A stretch of 64,000 nt of DNA from CAVVAL01 sp963740215. GTDB lineage: Bacteria > Actinomycetota > Actinomycetes > Mycobacteriales > Cryptosporangiaceae. The stretch covers positions 1-64,000 of the forward strand of contig CAVUDJ010000011.1 of NCBI GenBank assembly GCA_963740215.1, read 5' to 3'. The notes under the pieces were generated by a model. It saw only the letters and a list, made by a program, of their open reading frames with translations, was not told the DNA's origin and made no database searches. Shown here one piece after another: positions 44,020-52,104 of this stretch (position 1 is its first letter; each line of letters opens with the position of its first letter). Position numbers and translations under genes: made by a program.

Positions 44020-45591
44020 TCATGCCAGCGGCACCGCCTGGCCGGCCTGCACGTAGGCGTGCTCGTAGGCGACCAGCCCGACCAGCGCGAGCGGCGCGAC
44101 CCACGGCGCCGGCCAGCGGCGCGGCGAGCCCGCCGCGACGAGCACGACCGCCGCCCAGAAGAAGCGCCGGAAGCGGCCGCGGCGTCAGCTCGAACACGGC
44201 CAGCCGGGCGTGCGCGGTCGCGTGGGTGAGCGTCACCTCGCCGAGCACGAACAGCAGGTGGACCAGGCAGGCGACGGCCAGCGATCCAGGCCAGCGGCGT
44301 GACGGCATCGCGCTGCCACCACACGGCCGCCGGCAGCAGCGCCGCCGCGCCGGCCAGCACCGCCTGCACGAGCAGGTGTGGCGGCAGCAGCGGGTTCTGC
44401 CACAGGTCGCGCGCCTTTGCCTGCGCGAACAGGTACGCGGTGTAGACCGCGGTCATCGCCGCGAGCGGGACGCCCGGCAACCGCCAGCGACCTGGCGCAG
44501 GCCGGTGCTGCTCAGGGCGCCGGCGAGCAGGTGCAGCCCGAGCACCGCGCCGTACCCGGCGAGGATGAACCCGCCCCGCACCAGCCAGCTCCGCCACTGC
44601 GGGCGCGTGAAGATGTAGAAGAACGGCCGGGATGCTCGAGATCCCAGATCAGCAGGCCGCCCGTGGCGGCCGAGGAAGCCGCGGCCGAGCACCGGCGCGG
44701 CCCAGCACCACGAGCGGATCGGTCCAGTCGACGGCCCCCGTCAGCACCAGCAGCAGCGCCACCAGGTAGGCGCCGGCCGCGATGCCCTTGGTCCAGGTGT
44801 ACAGGCTGACCCGCCAGTCCCACGGCGTCCGGTGCGGGACGTCGTAGGACAGCAACGCGGCGGCCGCGAGCTGTTGCGCACCGCCCGGGATGGCCGGAGG
44901 TCACCTGCTGCGGCGCCGGCGGGCATGCTCGCTCCACATGAACGATCCCGCCGTCCGGCCGCCGCGCGGCGAGCGGGTCGAGCGTGGCCTGGGTGGCGCC
45001 CTTGTAGAACAGCTTCGGCCGGGTCTCCTTCTCCGGCCGGCGGACCGCCACCGGCTCGCGGTCGACGATCCGCGCCGACTTCGGAGTCCGGGTCGTCCAG
45101 GTCGCCGACGAGGATCGCCTCGGTCGGGCACACCACCACGCAGGCCGGCTCGAGGCCCGACGTCGAGCCGGTGCGCGCAGAAGTTGCACTTCTCGGCCGA
45201 GTGGTCCTCGGGGTTGATGAAGATCGCGTCGTACGGGCAGGCGGCGATGCACGCCTTGCAGCCGATGCACGCCTGCTTGTCGAAGTCGACGATCCCGTCG
45301 GGCCGGCGGAACATCGCCGACGTGGGGCAGGCGGCCACGCACGGCGCGTCCTCGCACTGGTTGCAGCGGGTGACCTGGAACGCCCGCCGGGCCTGCGGAA
45401 ACGTGCCGACGTCGACGCTACTTCACGTAGGTCCGGGTCACCGACAGCGGCACCTCGTTCTCGGACTTGCAGGCCGTCGTGCAGGCGTGGCAGCCGATGC
45501 AGCGCGTCTGGTCGATGACCTTCACCCAGCGGCGCGGGACGCCGTCGTCCTGGCCGGGTCCCGTGACGCCGCCGTCGATCGCAGGCATCAT
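44020..45591 (-). pseudogene. FeS electron-transfer/NrfD membrane-anchor fusion, multiple frameshifts
   Basis: About 520 aa when reconstructed from the ATG at 45591. The first 230 residues carry four [4Fe-4S] cysteine quartets: CIGCHACTTACKSEN, CNQCEDAPCVAACP, CIGCKACIAACPYDAI and CNFCAHRL with CVVVCPTEAI, as in PsrB/NrfC. The frame then runs through GIFMWSEH to an NrfD/PsrC-like part with many helices (YDVPHRTPWDWRVSLYTWTK, FTRPQWRSWLVRGGF, TAVYTAYLFAQAKARDLWQN). No stop or new start with a ribosome binding site separates the two halves, hence the fusion call. There are about eight frame changes between 45420 and 44150. It would carry electrons between the catalytic subunit and quinone. Confidence 0.7.
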
Positions 45592-45607
45592 CGCCTTCTC
45601 TCCGCGC

Positions 45608-45937
45608 TCAGCCCGTCGCCGCGTCCACTGCCTGTGGTGCTCGGTTGCCCGCCACGCTGCCGCAGACGATCGCGCACAGCTGCTCGATCGTGTCGTCGAC
45701 GATGCGGTACCGGATGGCCTGACCGTCGCGGCGCCGCCCGGCGATCCCGCCCTGCGTGAGCCGCTGCAGATGCTGCGAGGCGTTGGCCACCGACGTGCCG
45801 GCCGCGTCCGCGATCTCGCCGACCGTGCACTCCCCGCACTCGTGCATCGCGCGCACGATCCGCAGCCGGGTCGGATCGCCAAGGAGGGCGAAACGCCTGG
45901 CCACGTCGTCGAGGAACGCGTCCGGAATGACAGCCAT
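45608..45937 (-). CDS. ArsR-family sensor, first gene of molybdoenzyme operon
   Basis: 109 aa. Winged helix (FALLGDPTRLRIVRAMHECG, recognition helix TSVANASQHLQRLTQGG). Four cysteines: C34 and C37 in HECGECTVG, and C88 and C92 in the C-terminal helix (LCAIVCG). Cysteine pairs bridging the first and last helices are how BigR/SqrR/YgaV-type ArsR proteins sense persulfide. A metal sensor is the alternative. It stops 16 bases before the FeS-NrfD gene and is divergent from a persulfide dioxygenase gene; an inverted repeat sits in the gap. Confidence 0.8.
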   Translation of the reverse strand: MAVIPDAFLDDVARRFALLGDPTRLRIVRAMHECGECTVGEIADAAGTSVANASQHLQRLTQGGIAGRRRDGQAIRYRIVDDTIEQLCAIVCGSVAGNRAPQAVDAATG

Positions 45938-45960
45938 GGACAGACCGTAGGCTGGCGATG

Positions 45961-45993
45961 TTCAATCAGTCAATAGCTCAATAGAGAATTGAA
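45961..45993. promoter_or_regulatory. Divergent promoter with ArsR-type inverted repeat
   Basis: TTCAAT (45961-45966) and ATTGAA (45988-45993) form an inverted repeat with 21 bases between, inside an AT-rich patch in a GC-rich region, with a further TCAAT element at 45970-45974. It lies between the arsR start (45937) and the dioxygenase start (45999/46008) and could control both directions. Confidence 0.55.
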
Positions 45994-45998
45994 AGCTG

Positions 45999-47396
45999 GT
46001 GGTCGGGATGGATCTCGACGTGGTCGTCACCGCCGGTCTCGGCGACAGCAGCTACTTGCTCGTCTCCGGCCAGGAGGCGCTGCTGGTCGACCCGCAGCGC
46101 GATGCCTGGCGGCTACACCAAGCCGCCGAGGCGCGCGCCGCCACGATCCGCGCGGTGCTCGAAACACACGTGCACAACGACTACGTCTCCGGCGCGCACG
46201 AGATCCGCGCCGCCACCGGCGCCCAGATCGTCGCCTCGGCGAAGGGCCGCTACGAGTTCCCGCACCGGCCCGTTGACGACGGCGACGAACTGGTCCTCGG
46301 CGATCTGCGTCTGGTCGCGATGGCCACCCCCGGCCACACCTACGAGCACATCGCCTACCTGGTCTACGAGGGCGACGCGACCGAACCGGCCGCGGTGTTC
46401 ACTGGCGGCAGCCTGCTTGTCGGCAGCGCCGGCCGCCCCGACCTGCTCGGCGCTGAGCACACCGACGAGCTGACCGTCGCCCAGTACGACAGCCTGCGCC
46501 GGCTGGCCGCGCTGCCCGTCACCGCGCAGGTGCTGCCCACCCACGGCGCCGGCAGCTTCTGCGTCGCCGCCATGCCCACGACCCGGCGGACCAGCACCAT
46601 CGACGCGGAACTGTGCGACAACCCGCTGCTGACCGCGCCGGACTTCGCCGAGTTCAGCGCCGAGCTGCGCGGCGAGCTGATGGCCTATCCCCGCTACTAC
46701 CAGTACATGGCCCCGATCAACCGGCACGGCGCCCCGGTCCTCGGGCATGTCCCCGACCTGCCGGCCATCGCCCCGGCGGACCTCGCCGGACGGCTGGGCG
46801 GCGAGGTGTGGGTGGTCGACGCGCGCGACCGTGACGCGTTCGCTGCGGCGCACATCCCTGGCGCGGTCAACATCGAGCTCAACTCGGGATTCGCCAGCTA
46901 CGTCGGATGGATGCTGCCGTTCGACGCGCCGCTGGTCCTGGTGCTACCCGAACCGGCCGATGCCAGCCGGGCCGACGCGGTCACCCAGCTGATCCGCATC
47001 GGCTGGAGCCAGATCGGCGGGTATCTCGACGGCGGCATCGACGCCTGGACGAGCCACGGGTACGAGGTCCGCTCCTACCCCACGGCCAGCGTGGGCGACC
47101 TGTGCGAGGCCATGCTCACCGGGCTTCCGCTGCACGTGCTCGACGTGCGGCAGGAACTCGAGTGGGCCTGGGGCGCCGTCCCTGGCAGCCAGCAGATGTT
47201 CGTCGCCGACCTGCCCGACCACCTCGCCGACATGCCGCGTGACCGGCCAACCTGGGTCATCTGCTCCAACGGCCACCGCGCCTCGATCGCGGCGAGCCTG
47301 CTGGACCGGGCCGGGATCCCGACACGGCTGATCGGGGAAGGCGGTGTGGGTGAATGGCGGCAACGGTGCGCTCCCGCTCTTGCGGCGGTCCGCTGA
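45999..47396 (+). CDS. Persulfide dioxygenase-like MBL protein with two rhodanese domains
   Basis: 465 aa; start GTG 45999 or ATG 46008. Residues 1-230 are a metallo-beta-lactamase fold of the ETHE1 type: THVHNDYVSGAHEI (HxHxD iron site), TPGHTYEHIAY, FTGGSLLVGSAGRPDLLG and LPTHGAGSFC. Two rhodanese domains follow: 260-345 lacks an active Cys (LVLVLPEPADA), while 370-465 has it in WVICSNGHRAS. Such fusions oxidise glutathione- or thiol-persulfide to sulfite and shuttle sulfane sulfur. It is divergent from the molybdoenzyme operon, with a multicopper oxidase downstream. It is intact, unlike its paralogue at 52105-53496. Confidence 0.9.
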   Translation: MVGMDLDVVVTAGLGDSSYLLVSGQEALLVDPQRDAWRLHQAAEARAATIRAVLETHVHNDYVSGAHEIRAATGAQIVASAKGRYEFPHRPVDDGDELVLGDLRLVAMATPGHTYEHIAYLVYEGDATEPAAVFTGGSLLVGSAGRPDLLGAEHTDELTVAQYDSLRRLAALPVTAQVLPTHGAGSFCVAAMPTTRRTSTIDAELCDNPLLTAPDFAEFSAELRGELMAYPRYYQYMAPINRHGAPVLGHVPDLPAIAPADLAGRLGGEVWVVDARDRDAFAAAHIPGAVNIELNSGFASYVGWMLPFDAPLVLVLPEPADASRADAVTQLIRIGWSQIGGYLDGGIDAWTSHGYEVRSYPTASVGDLCEAMLTGLPLHVLDVRQELEWAWGAVPGSQQMFVADLPDHLADMPRDRPTWVICSNGHRASIAASLLDRAGIPTRLIGEGGVGEWRQRCAPALAAVR

Positions 47397-47430
47397 CCCG
47401 CGAGCGGCTGCAAGCCCTCGGGGACCGGTA

Positions 47431-48888
47431 ATGCGCCCGATCAGCCGCCGTCACGCATTGCAGCTTGGCGGGCTTGGCCTGGCCGGCACGATCGTCGGTG
47501 GGGTGGGGCTCGCACGGCACATTACGTCCCGGTTCGACCCCGCCGGCGGGGCCGCGCTCATCGAGCCGCAGGTTCTGCGCAGCACGGGCGGCGAGCTAGA
47601 CGCGCGTCTGGAGGCTGCCGCCCGGCGGGTGCACATGGCCGGACGTGAGGCCACCACACTGAGCTACAACGGCGGCGTGCCCGGCCCGACTCTGCACCTG
47701 CAGCCCGGCGACCGGCTCCGCGTGGAACTGGTCAACCGGCTCAACGTGCCAACCAACCTCCATTCCCATGGCCTGTACGTGTCCCCCATGGGCAACGGCG
47801 ACAACGTGTTCGTGACTGTCGAGCCCGGCACGTCCTTCCGGTACGACTACGGGCTGCCCGAAGACCACCCGCCCGGCGTGTACTGGTACCACCCGCACCA
47901 CCACGGCCTGGTCGCCGACCAGGTCTTCGGCGGCCTCTACGGCGCCATCATCGTTGGCGACCTCATCCCGGTACCGGCCACCCGTGAACGGATTCTGGTC
48001 ATCTCCGACATCTCCCTCGACGGCGGCGGCAATGTTCAGCCGGTGTCGACAATGGCCAGGATGATGGGCCGCGAAGGCGACCTCGTCATGGTCAACGGCC
48101 AGGCCCGCCCTCGCCTGACCGCCCGCCCTGGCGAACGGCAGCGGTGGCGCATCGTCAACGCGTGCGCCGCCCGGTACCTGCGGCTAGATCTCGACGGGCA
48201 GCAGATGCATCTGCTCGGCCTCGACTCCGGACGATATCCACGGCCGCGCGAGGTGCGGGAGGTCGTACTGGCCACCGGCAATCGCGCCGACCTGCTCGTC
48301 ACCGCCAGCCAGGGCACCAGCCCGCTACGGGCCCTGCGGTATGACCGGGGCACCACGATGGGCATGCCAGGAATGGGAAACGGAAACGGCCCGATGTCGT
48401 CGACTGACCGGCCGGAGATCGTGCTGGCCACCCTGGAGGTAGCCGGCACCCCGGCAGCCGCCCTGGCCCCAGTGCCGGCCCAACCCGTCCCTCGCGACCT
48501 GCGTGGCGTCAACGTGGCGGCCCGCCGCGATCTCACCTTCGCCATCGGCATGGGTCCCGGCGGAATGCGGTTCACCATCGACGGCAAGGAGTTCGACCCC
48601 CTCCGGGTCGACCAGCAGGTTCGCATCGGCACCGTCGAGGAATGGACCATCACCAACACCGGCCCGATGGACCATCCCCTGCACCTGCACGTATGGCCCA
48701 TGCAGATCGTCGAACACCGCGAACAACCTGTCGACCCGCCAACCTGGCAGGACGTCGTGAACCTCCCCGCCCGCAGCAAGACCAGGATTCTCGTCGCCTT
48801 CGACGACTATCCCGGCCGCACCGTCTACCACTGCCATGTCCTCGACCACGAAGACAACGGGATGATGGCCGTCATCGACGCGCGATGA
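47431..48888 (+). CDS. Exported multicopper oxidase
   Basis: 485 aa. A twin-arginine-like signal (MRPISRRHALQLGGLGLAG). Three cupredoxin domains with the copper ligand motifs in order: NLHSHGL, WYHPHHHG, HPLHLHVWP and YHCHVLDHEDNGMM (type 1 Cys and Met ligand included). It is predicted to oxidise Cu(I) or phenolic/metal substrates outside the membrane. It begins 34 bases after the persulfide-dioxygenase gene on the same strand, so it is probably co-transcribed. A larger multicopper oxidase is at 56970-58937. Confidence 0.9.
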   Translation: MRPISRRHALQLGGLGLAGTIVGGVGLARHITSRFDPAGGAALIEPQVLRSTGGELDARLEAAARRVHMAGREATTLSYNGGVPGPTLHLQPGDRLRVELVNRLNVPTNLHSHGLYVSPMGNGDNVFVTVEPGTSFRYDYGLPEDHPPGVYWYHPHHHGLVADQVFGGLYGAIIVGDLIPVPATRERILVISDISLDGGGNVQPVSTMARMMGREGDLVMVNGQARPRLTARPGERQRWRIVNACAARYLRLDLDGQQMHLLGLDSGRYPRPREVREVVLATGNRADLLVTASQGTSPLRALRYDRGTTMGMPGMGNGNGPMSSTDRPEIVLATLEVAGTPAAALAPVPAQPVPRDLRGVNVAARRDLTFAIGMGPGGMRFTIDGKEFDPLRVDQQVRIGTVEEWTITNTGPMDHPLHLHVWPMQIVEHREQPVDPPTWQDVVNLPARSKTRILVAFDDYPGRTVYHCHVLDHEDNGMMAVIDAR

Positions 48889-48929
48889 GCCGACCACGCC
48901 GTCAGAGGTGCCGCGTGAACCGGTCCCGG

Positions 48930-48956
48930 CCGGGCCCACCGCGGCGGGCCCGGTTT
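48930..48956. terminator. Bidirectional terminator hairpin
   Basis: CCGGGCCC (48930-48937) pairs with GGGCCCGG (48946-48953) around an eight-base loop, followed by TTT on the plus strand. It lies between the convergent multicopper oxidase and DsrE-like genes. Confidence 0.65.
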
Positions 48957-48958
48957 AC

Positions 48959-49471
48959 TCAGATGAACAGCAGTTGGGCGCCTTCGGTTTTCTCGATGAA
49001 GTCGGCCGCGCTGATGATGCCCTCGACCTCCTCGTAGAGGTCGTCCTCGTCCAGGTGCATCATGTCGGCGGACATGCGGCAGGCCCACAGGTGGCCGCCG
49101 GAGGCGACGATCTGTTCGAGGAACTCCGGCACCTCTGGCACCCCGATGTCGCTGATCTGCTTCTTCATCATGTGGGTGGCCATGGCGGTCATACCGGGCA
49201 GGCCGCCGAGGCCCTGCGGCATATGCGTCGCGGTGTTACCCAGCGGGGTGAATTTCAGGTCGTGCATCCGCGACTTGGTGATCATGTCGAAGCCCCAGAA
49301 GGTGAAGAACAGATGGGTTTCGACGCCCTCGCCGAGCGCGGCGTTGGCAAGCACCAGGCCCGGGTAGGCCATGTCGAGGTTGCCCTTGGAGCAGATGATG
49401 GCGAGCTTGCGTCCGCCTGCTGTGTCGTCGTCGAAGTTCGGGATGATCGACGGCGCGCTCTGGGTGGTCAT
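48959..49471 (-). CDS. DsrE-like sulfurtransferase
   Basis: 170 aa. DsrE2-type domain: KLAIICSKGNLDMAYPGLVL, THLFFTFWGFDMITKSRMHD, a Met-rich helix, and the conserved Cys in LWACRMSADMMHL. It is last in a three-gene minus-strand unit with the TusE/DsrC-like gene and sulfide:quinone reductase. It is a paralogue of the protein at 39633-40217. Probable role: accept sulfane sulfur from a TusA- or rhodanese-bound persulfide and hand it to the DsrC-like protein, by family and context. Confidence 0.88.
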   Translation of the reverse strand: MTTQSAPSIIPNFDDDTAGGRKLAIICSKGNLDMAYPGLVLANAALGEGVETHLFFTFWGFDMITKSRMHDLKFTPLGNTATHMPQGLGGLPGMTAMATHMMKKQISDIGVPEVPEFLEQIVASGGHLWACRMSADMMHLDEDDLYEEVEGIISAADFIEKTEGAQLLFI

Positions 49472-49487
49472 CGCAGAAGTCTCCGTT

Positions 49488-49802
49488 TCAGACGCAGCCG
49501 TGTGGCTTGGGCAGGCCGGCGATGTAGGCCATCTTCTTGGCCGGCTTCTTGGGGAACAGGGTGAACAGTTCCTTGGTCGGGATGCCGCCGAGAGTGGAGA
49601 CGCGGCGGATGGTCGCCGTCTCGCCCTGGCGTTGGTAGTCCTCGCGCAGGAACCGGATGGCCTTCCAGTGCGCGTCGGTCAGGTCGATGCCTATTTGCAC
49701 GGCGAGCTGCTTGGCCAGGTCGTCGTCCCACTCGTCGTAGACGGTGAGGAAGCCTTCCGGGTCAACATGGATGTCGCGTCCGGCGATTGTGGTGACAGGC
49801 AT
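49488..49802 (-). CDS. TusE/DsrC-family protein
   Basis: 104 aa. The whole family pattern is visible: DPEGFLTVYDEWDDDLAKQL, LTDAHWKAIRFLREDY, RRVSTLGG and the C-terminal arm GLPKPHGCV with Cys103 next to last. True dissimilatory DsrC has a second cysteine ten residues before it; here that position is in KMAYIAG without Cys, as in TusE and RspA types. It thus can carry a persulfide but not form the DsrC internal trisulfide. No dsrAB genes are in the window. It lies between the sqr and DsrE-like genes. Confidence 0.88.
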   Translation of the reverse strand: MPVTTIAGRDIHVDPEGFLTVYDEWDDDLAKQLAVQIGIDLTDAHWKAIRFLREDYQRQGETATIRRVSTLGGIPTKELFTLFPKKPAKKMAYIAGLPKPHGCV

Positions 49803-49808
49803 GACTAG

Positions 49809-51041
49809 CTACTCCTCGGTGTGTTTGCCGGCCATCGACATGTGCGCCGGCAGCGGGATGGGCCGCCCGGGCAGCAGCAGATTCCAGTACATCCAGCGGA
49901 ATGCGAGCTTGCCCCAGTGGTTGATCTCGGTCTCTTTGAGCAGGCTGAACGGGCCGACCCCGGGGATCGGGTACCTGCCGGGAAGCGGCTCGGTGTCGTA
50001 GTTGAAGTCGATCAGCAGGCCCTTGCCGTCGCCGGACTCGACGAAGCAGTTGGCATGACCGTCGAAGAGCTCGGTCATCGGCTCGCCCCGTACGTGTTGC
50101 AGGAAGTTGTCGGCGAACATCTCCACCGAGAAGTGCGCGACCGACCCGGCCTTGGATGCCGGGATGTCACTGGCATCGCCGAGGGCGAAGATGTTCGGGT
50201 ATGCCTTGGACAGCAGCGTGTGCCTGTCCACCGGCACCAGGTTGAGCTCGTCGCCGAGCCCGGAGCGGGCGACATACTCCGCACCCATGTTCAGCGGCAC
50301 CGTCACCAGCAGGTCGAACGGGATCTCCCGCTCGTCGTAGGAGATCAGGGTGCTGTCCTCGACGCGCTCCACGAGGAAGTCCGTCTCCTGGGCGATCTTG
50401 CGTTCATCCAGCATGGCGCCGAGGTGCTTCGACGCGATCGGCTTGGTGAACGCGCCCGGCAGCGGCGTCGCGTAGACCAGCTCCACCCGGTCGCGCATCC
50501 CGCGCTGCCGGAAGTAGGCATCGGCCAGGAACGCGAACTCCAGCGGCGCGACCGGGCACTTGATCGGCGTGTCCACGATGTGCACGACCAGCCGGCCACC
50601 GTCGAACTCGCTCAGCGCCCCGGCAAGGGCGAGCGCACCGTCGTAGGTGTAGAAGTCGAAGATGCTCTTCCGCCACTGCCCGCCGTCGAGCATGCCGGGC
50701 GTCTGATCAGGCCGCGGCTCGACACCGGTGGCAATCACCAGGTAGTCGTACGGGAGCCGGGTCCCGTCCATCAGCAGGACCTCGTTGTCCTCAGCGGCAA
50801 CCCGGTCGACCGTGCCGTAGACCAGGTCCACCCCCTTCGGGATGAACCGCTGCCGCGGCTTGACCACCTCGTCCGGCGTGTACCCGCCGAACGGGAGGAA
50901 CAGATACCCCGGCTGGTAGAAATGCCGGTCACTCTCGTCCACCACAGTGATCTGCCACTGCGCCCGATCGAGACGGCGGCGCAACTTATTGACCACCATC
51001 GTCCCGGCCGTGCCCGCACCCAGCACCAACAGCCGCCTCAT
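49809..51041 (-). CDS. sqr: Sulfide:quinone oxidoreductase
   Basis: 410 aa. FAD-binding N-terminus (RRLLVLGAGTAGTMVVNKLR), YDYLVIATGVEPRPDQTPGM, and a second dinucleotide motif FALGDASDIPASKAGSVAHF. Two cysteines suited to the sulfide-oxidising pair are Cys162 (DTPIKCPVAP) and Cys332 (GHANCFVE). The C-terminal amphipathic helices (NHWGKLAFRWMYWNLLLPGR) fit monotopic membrane attachment. It oxidises sulfide to protein- or thiol-bound sulfane sulfur with quinone as acceptor. First gene of sqr-tusE/dsrC-dsrE. A CsoR/CstR-type palindrome lies 30 bp upstream. Confidence 0.87.
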   Translation of the reverse strand: MRRLLVLGAGTAGTMVVNKLRRRLDRAQWQITVVDESDRHFYQPGYLFLPFGGYTPDEVVKPRQRFIPKGVDLVYGTVDRVAAEDNEVLLMDGTRLPYDYLVIATGVEPRPDQTPGMLDGGQWRKSIFDFYTYDGALALAGALSEFDGGRLVVHIVDTPIKCPVAPLEFAFLADAYFRQRGMRDRVELVYATPLPGAFTKPIASKHLGAMLDERKIAQETDFLVERVEDSTLISYDEREIPFDLLVTVPLNMGAEYVARSGLGDELNLVPVDRHTLLSKAYPNIFALGDASDIPASKAGSVAHFSVEMFADNFLQHVRGEPMTELFDGHANCFVESGDGKGLLIDFNYDTEPLPGRYPIPGVGPFSLLKETEINHWGKLAFRWMYWNLLLPGRPIPLPAHMSMAGKHTEE

Positions 51042-51070
51042 CGCAGGTCTCCTCGTTCCAACCGATCTCT

Positions 51071-51086
51071 ATACCCCCCACGGTAT
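51071..51086. promoter_or_regulatory. CstR-type operator at sqr
   Basis: ATACCCCCCACGGTAT, an imperfect ATACC/GGTAT inverted repeat, 30 bp upstream of the sqr start (minus strand). One of four related sites in 1 kb. Confidence 0.6.
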
Positions 51087-51183
51087 GGCCGTACCGGTGC
51101 GCGCCACAGGGGCGGAAGACCTGACCGAGGGGGCCGGTCGGGACTAGCGGAATGACTTCATGCCGGCGGATGTTGGAGTAGGT

Positions 51184-51199
51184 ATACCCCCATGGGTAT
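51184..51199. promoter_or_regulatory. CstR-type operator at thioredoxin gene
   Basis: ATACCC-CCAT-GGGTAT, a perfect six-base inverted repeat 19 bp upstream of the thioredoxin ATG at 51219, so it probably overlaps the transcript start. Confidence 0.65.
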
Positions 51200-51218
51200 C
51201 AGTGAGGGAGGCCATGAC

Positions 51219-51596
51219 ATGCCGACGGTTGCGTTGACCAAGGACACGTTCGAGAAGGCGATCAGCGGGGACGGCATCGTCCTGGTGGACTTCTGGGCCA
51301 GCTGGTGCGGCCCGTGCCGCCAGTTCGCCCCAGTCTTCGAGCAGGCTAGCCGGAATCACCCGGACGCCGTATTCGCCAAGGTGGACACCGAGGCGGAGCA
51401 GGACCTCGCCGGCGCCCTGCGCATCTCGTCGATCCCGACGTTGATGGCCTTCCGCGACGGCGTTCTGGTCTTCGCCCAGCCCGGCGCGCTCCCCCCGACC
51501 GTGCTTGAGCAGGTGATCCAGGCCGTGCGCGAGCTGGACATGGACGACGTGAGCCGCAAGCTCGCGGAGCACAAGGCGGCTGCCGCCCAGGCGTAG
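51219..51596 (+). CDS. trxA: Thioredoxin
   Basis: 125 aa from the ATG 51219, with GGGAGG eight bases upstream. A standard thioredoxin fold with the active site WCGPC (Cys30, Cys33), cis-proline in SSIPTLMAF, and a C-terminal helix plus a short extension (VSRKLAEHKAAAAQA). In this setting it may reduce protein persulfides, releasing sulfide for SQR, or recycle rhodanese. It is monocistronic: it has its own CstR-type operator and a strong terminator hairpin after it. It is convergent with cstR. Confidence 0.9.
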   Translation: MPTVALTKDTFEKAISGDGIVLVDFWASWCGPCRQFAPVFEQASRNHPDAVFAKVDTEAEQDLAGALRISSIPTLMAFRDGVLVFAQPGALPPTVLEQVIQAVRELDMDDVSRKLAEHKAAAAQA

Positions 51597-51607
51597 GGCG
51601 CCCAGCA

Positions 51608-51640
51608 GAAGGCCGGCCGGACCTGGTCCCGCCGGCCTTC
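51608..51640. terminator. Bidirectional terminator between trx and cstR
   Basis: GAAGGCCGGC (51608-51617) and GCCGGCCTTC (51631-51640) form a perfect ten-base-pair stem with a 13-base loop between the convergent thioredoxin and CstR genes. Confidence 0.75.
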
Positions 51641-51663
51641 GTCGCGCCGCAGTCCAGCCCCGC

Positions 51664-51933
51664 TCAGGCGAGCGACAGGAACAGCTTCTCCATCCGCGCG
51701 AGGTTCACGGTCTGGTCCTCGCCGTCCTCGGTCGCCGTCAGGCACTGCTGGAGCCCGCTGGCGATGATCTTGAACCCGGCACGGTCAAGTGCCTTGGAGA
51801 CGGCGGCGAGCTGGGTGACGACGTCGGCACAGTCGCGCCCTGACTCAAGCATCGCGATGACGCCGCGGATCTGACCCTCCGCCCGGCGTAGCCGCTTGAT
51901 GACGTCGCCCACCGCGTTCTCGTCGACCTGCAC
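51664..51933 (-). CDS. cstR: CstR-like persulfide-sensing repressor (CsoR family)
   Basis: 89 aa from the GTG 51933, which follows GAAGAGGG; the longer frame from 51993 would run through the operator and is not favoured. CsoR/RcnR helical fold (VIKRLRRAEGQIRGVIAMLE). Cys35 (GRDCADVV) and Cys64 (LQQCLT) are kept. The copper-ligand histidine of CsoR, which sits four residues before the second Cys, is replaced (IASGLQQC), as in CstR. CstR represses sulfide-oxidation genes until its cysteines form di- to tetrasulfide bridges. Four matching palindromes at its own gene, sqr, trx and the second dioxygenase define the regulon. Confidence 0.85.
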   Translation of the reverse strand: MQVDENAVGDVIKRLRRAEGQIRGVIAMLESGRDCADVVTQLAAVSKALDRAGFKIIASGLQQCLTATEDGEDQTVNLARMEKLFLSLA

Positions 51934-51966
51934 CTCGTCACCCTCTTCCGGATCGCTCCCTGCAAT

Positions 51967-51982
51967 ATACACCGGGGGGTAT
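51967..51982. promoter_or_regulatory. CstR-type operator at cstR
   Basis: ATACACCGGGGGGTAT, an imperfect ATAC..CC/GG..GTAT repeat, 34 bp upstream of the cstR GTG at 51933: autoregulation. Confidence 0.6.
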
Positions 51983-52031
51983 GCCACCGGCACTTGACTG
52001 CACCTGCCACCGGCGAGCTATGGTCGTAATG

Positions 52032-52049
52032 GATACCCCAGGGGGTATC
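52032..52049. promoter_or_regulatory. CstR-type operator at second dioxygenase
   Basis: GATACCCC-AG-GGGGTATC, a perfect eight-base inverted repeat and the best of the set, 55 bp upstream of the GTG 52105. Confidence 0.7.
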
Positions 52050-52104
52050 GGGTCGAGGCCGTTCGACCCGCATGACTCGCCAGGCTCAGGGAAGGACATC
52101 GCGA

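Noticed and set aside
49821..51155. 444-codon plus-strand frame opposite sqr
   Set aside because: SQR on the minus strand is intact with FAD motifs; the opposite reading is a GC shadow.
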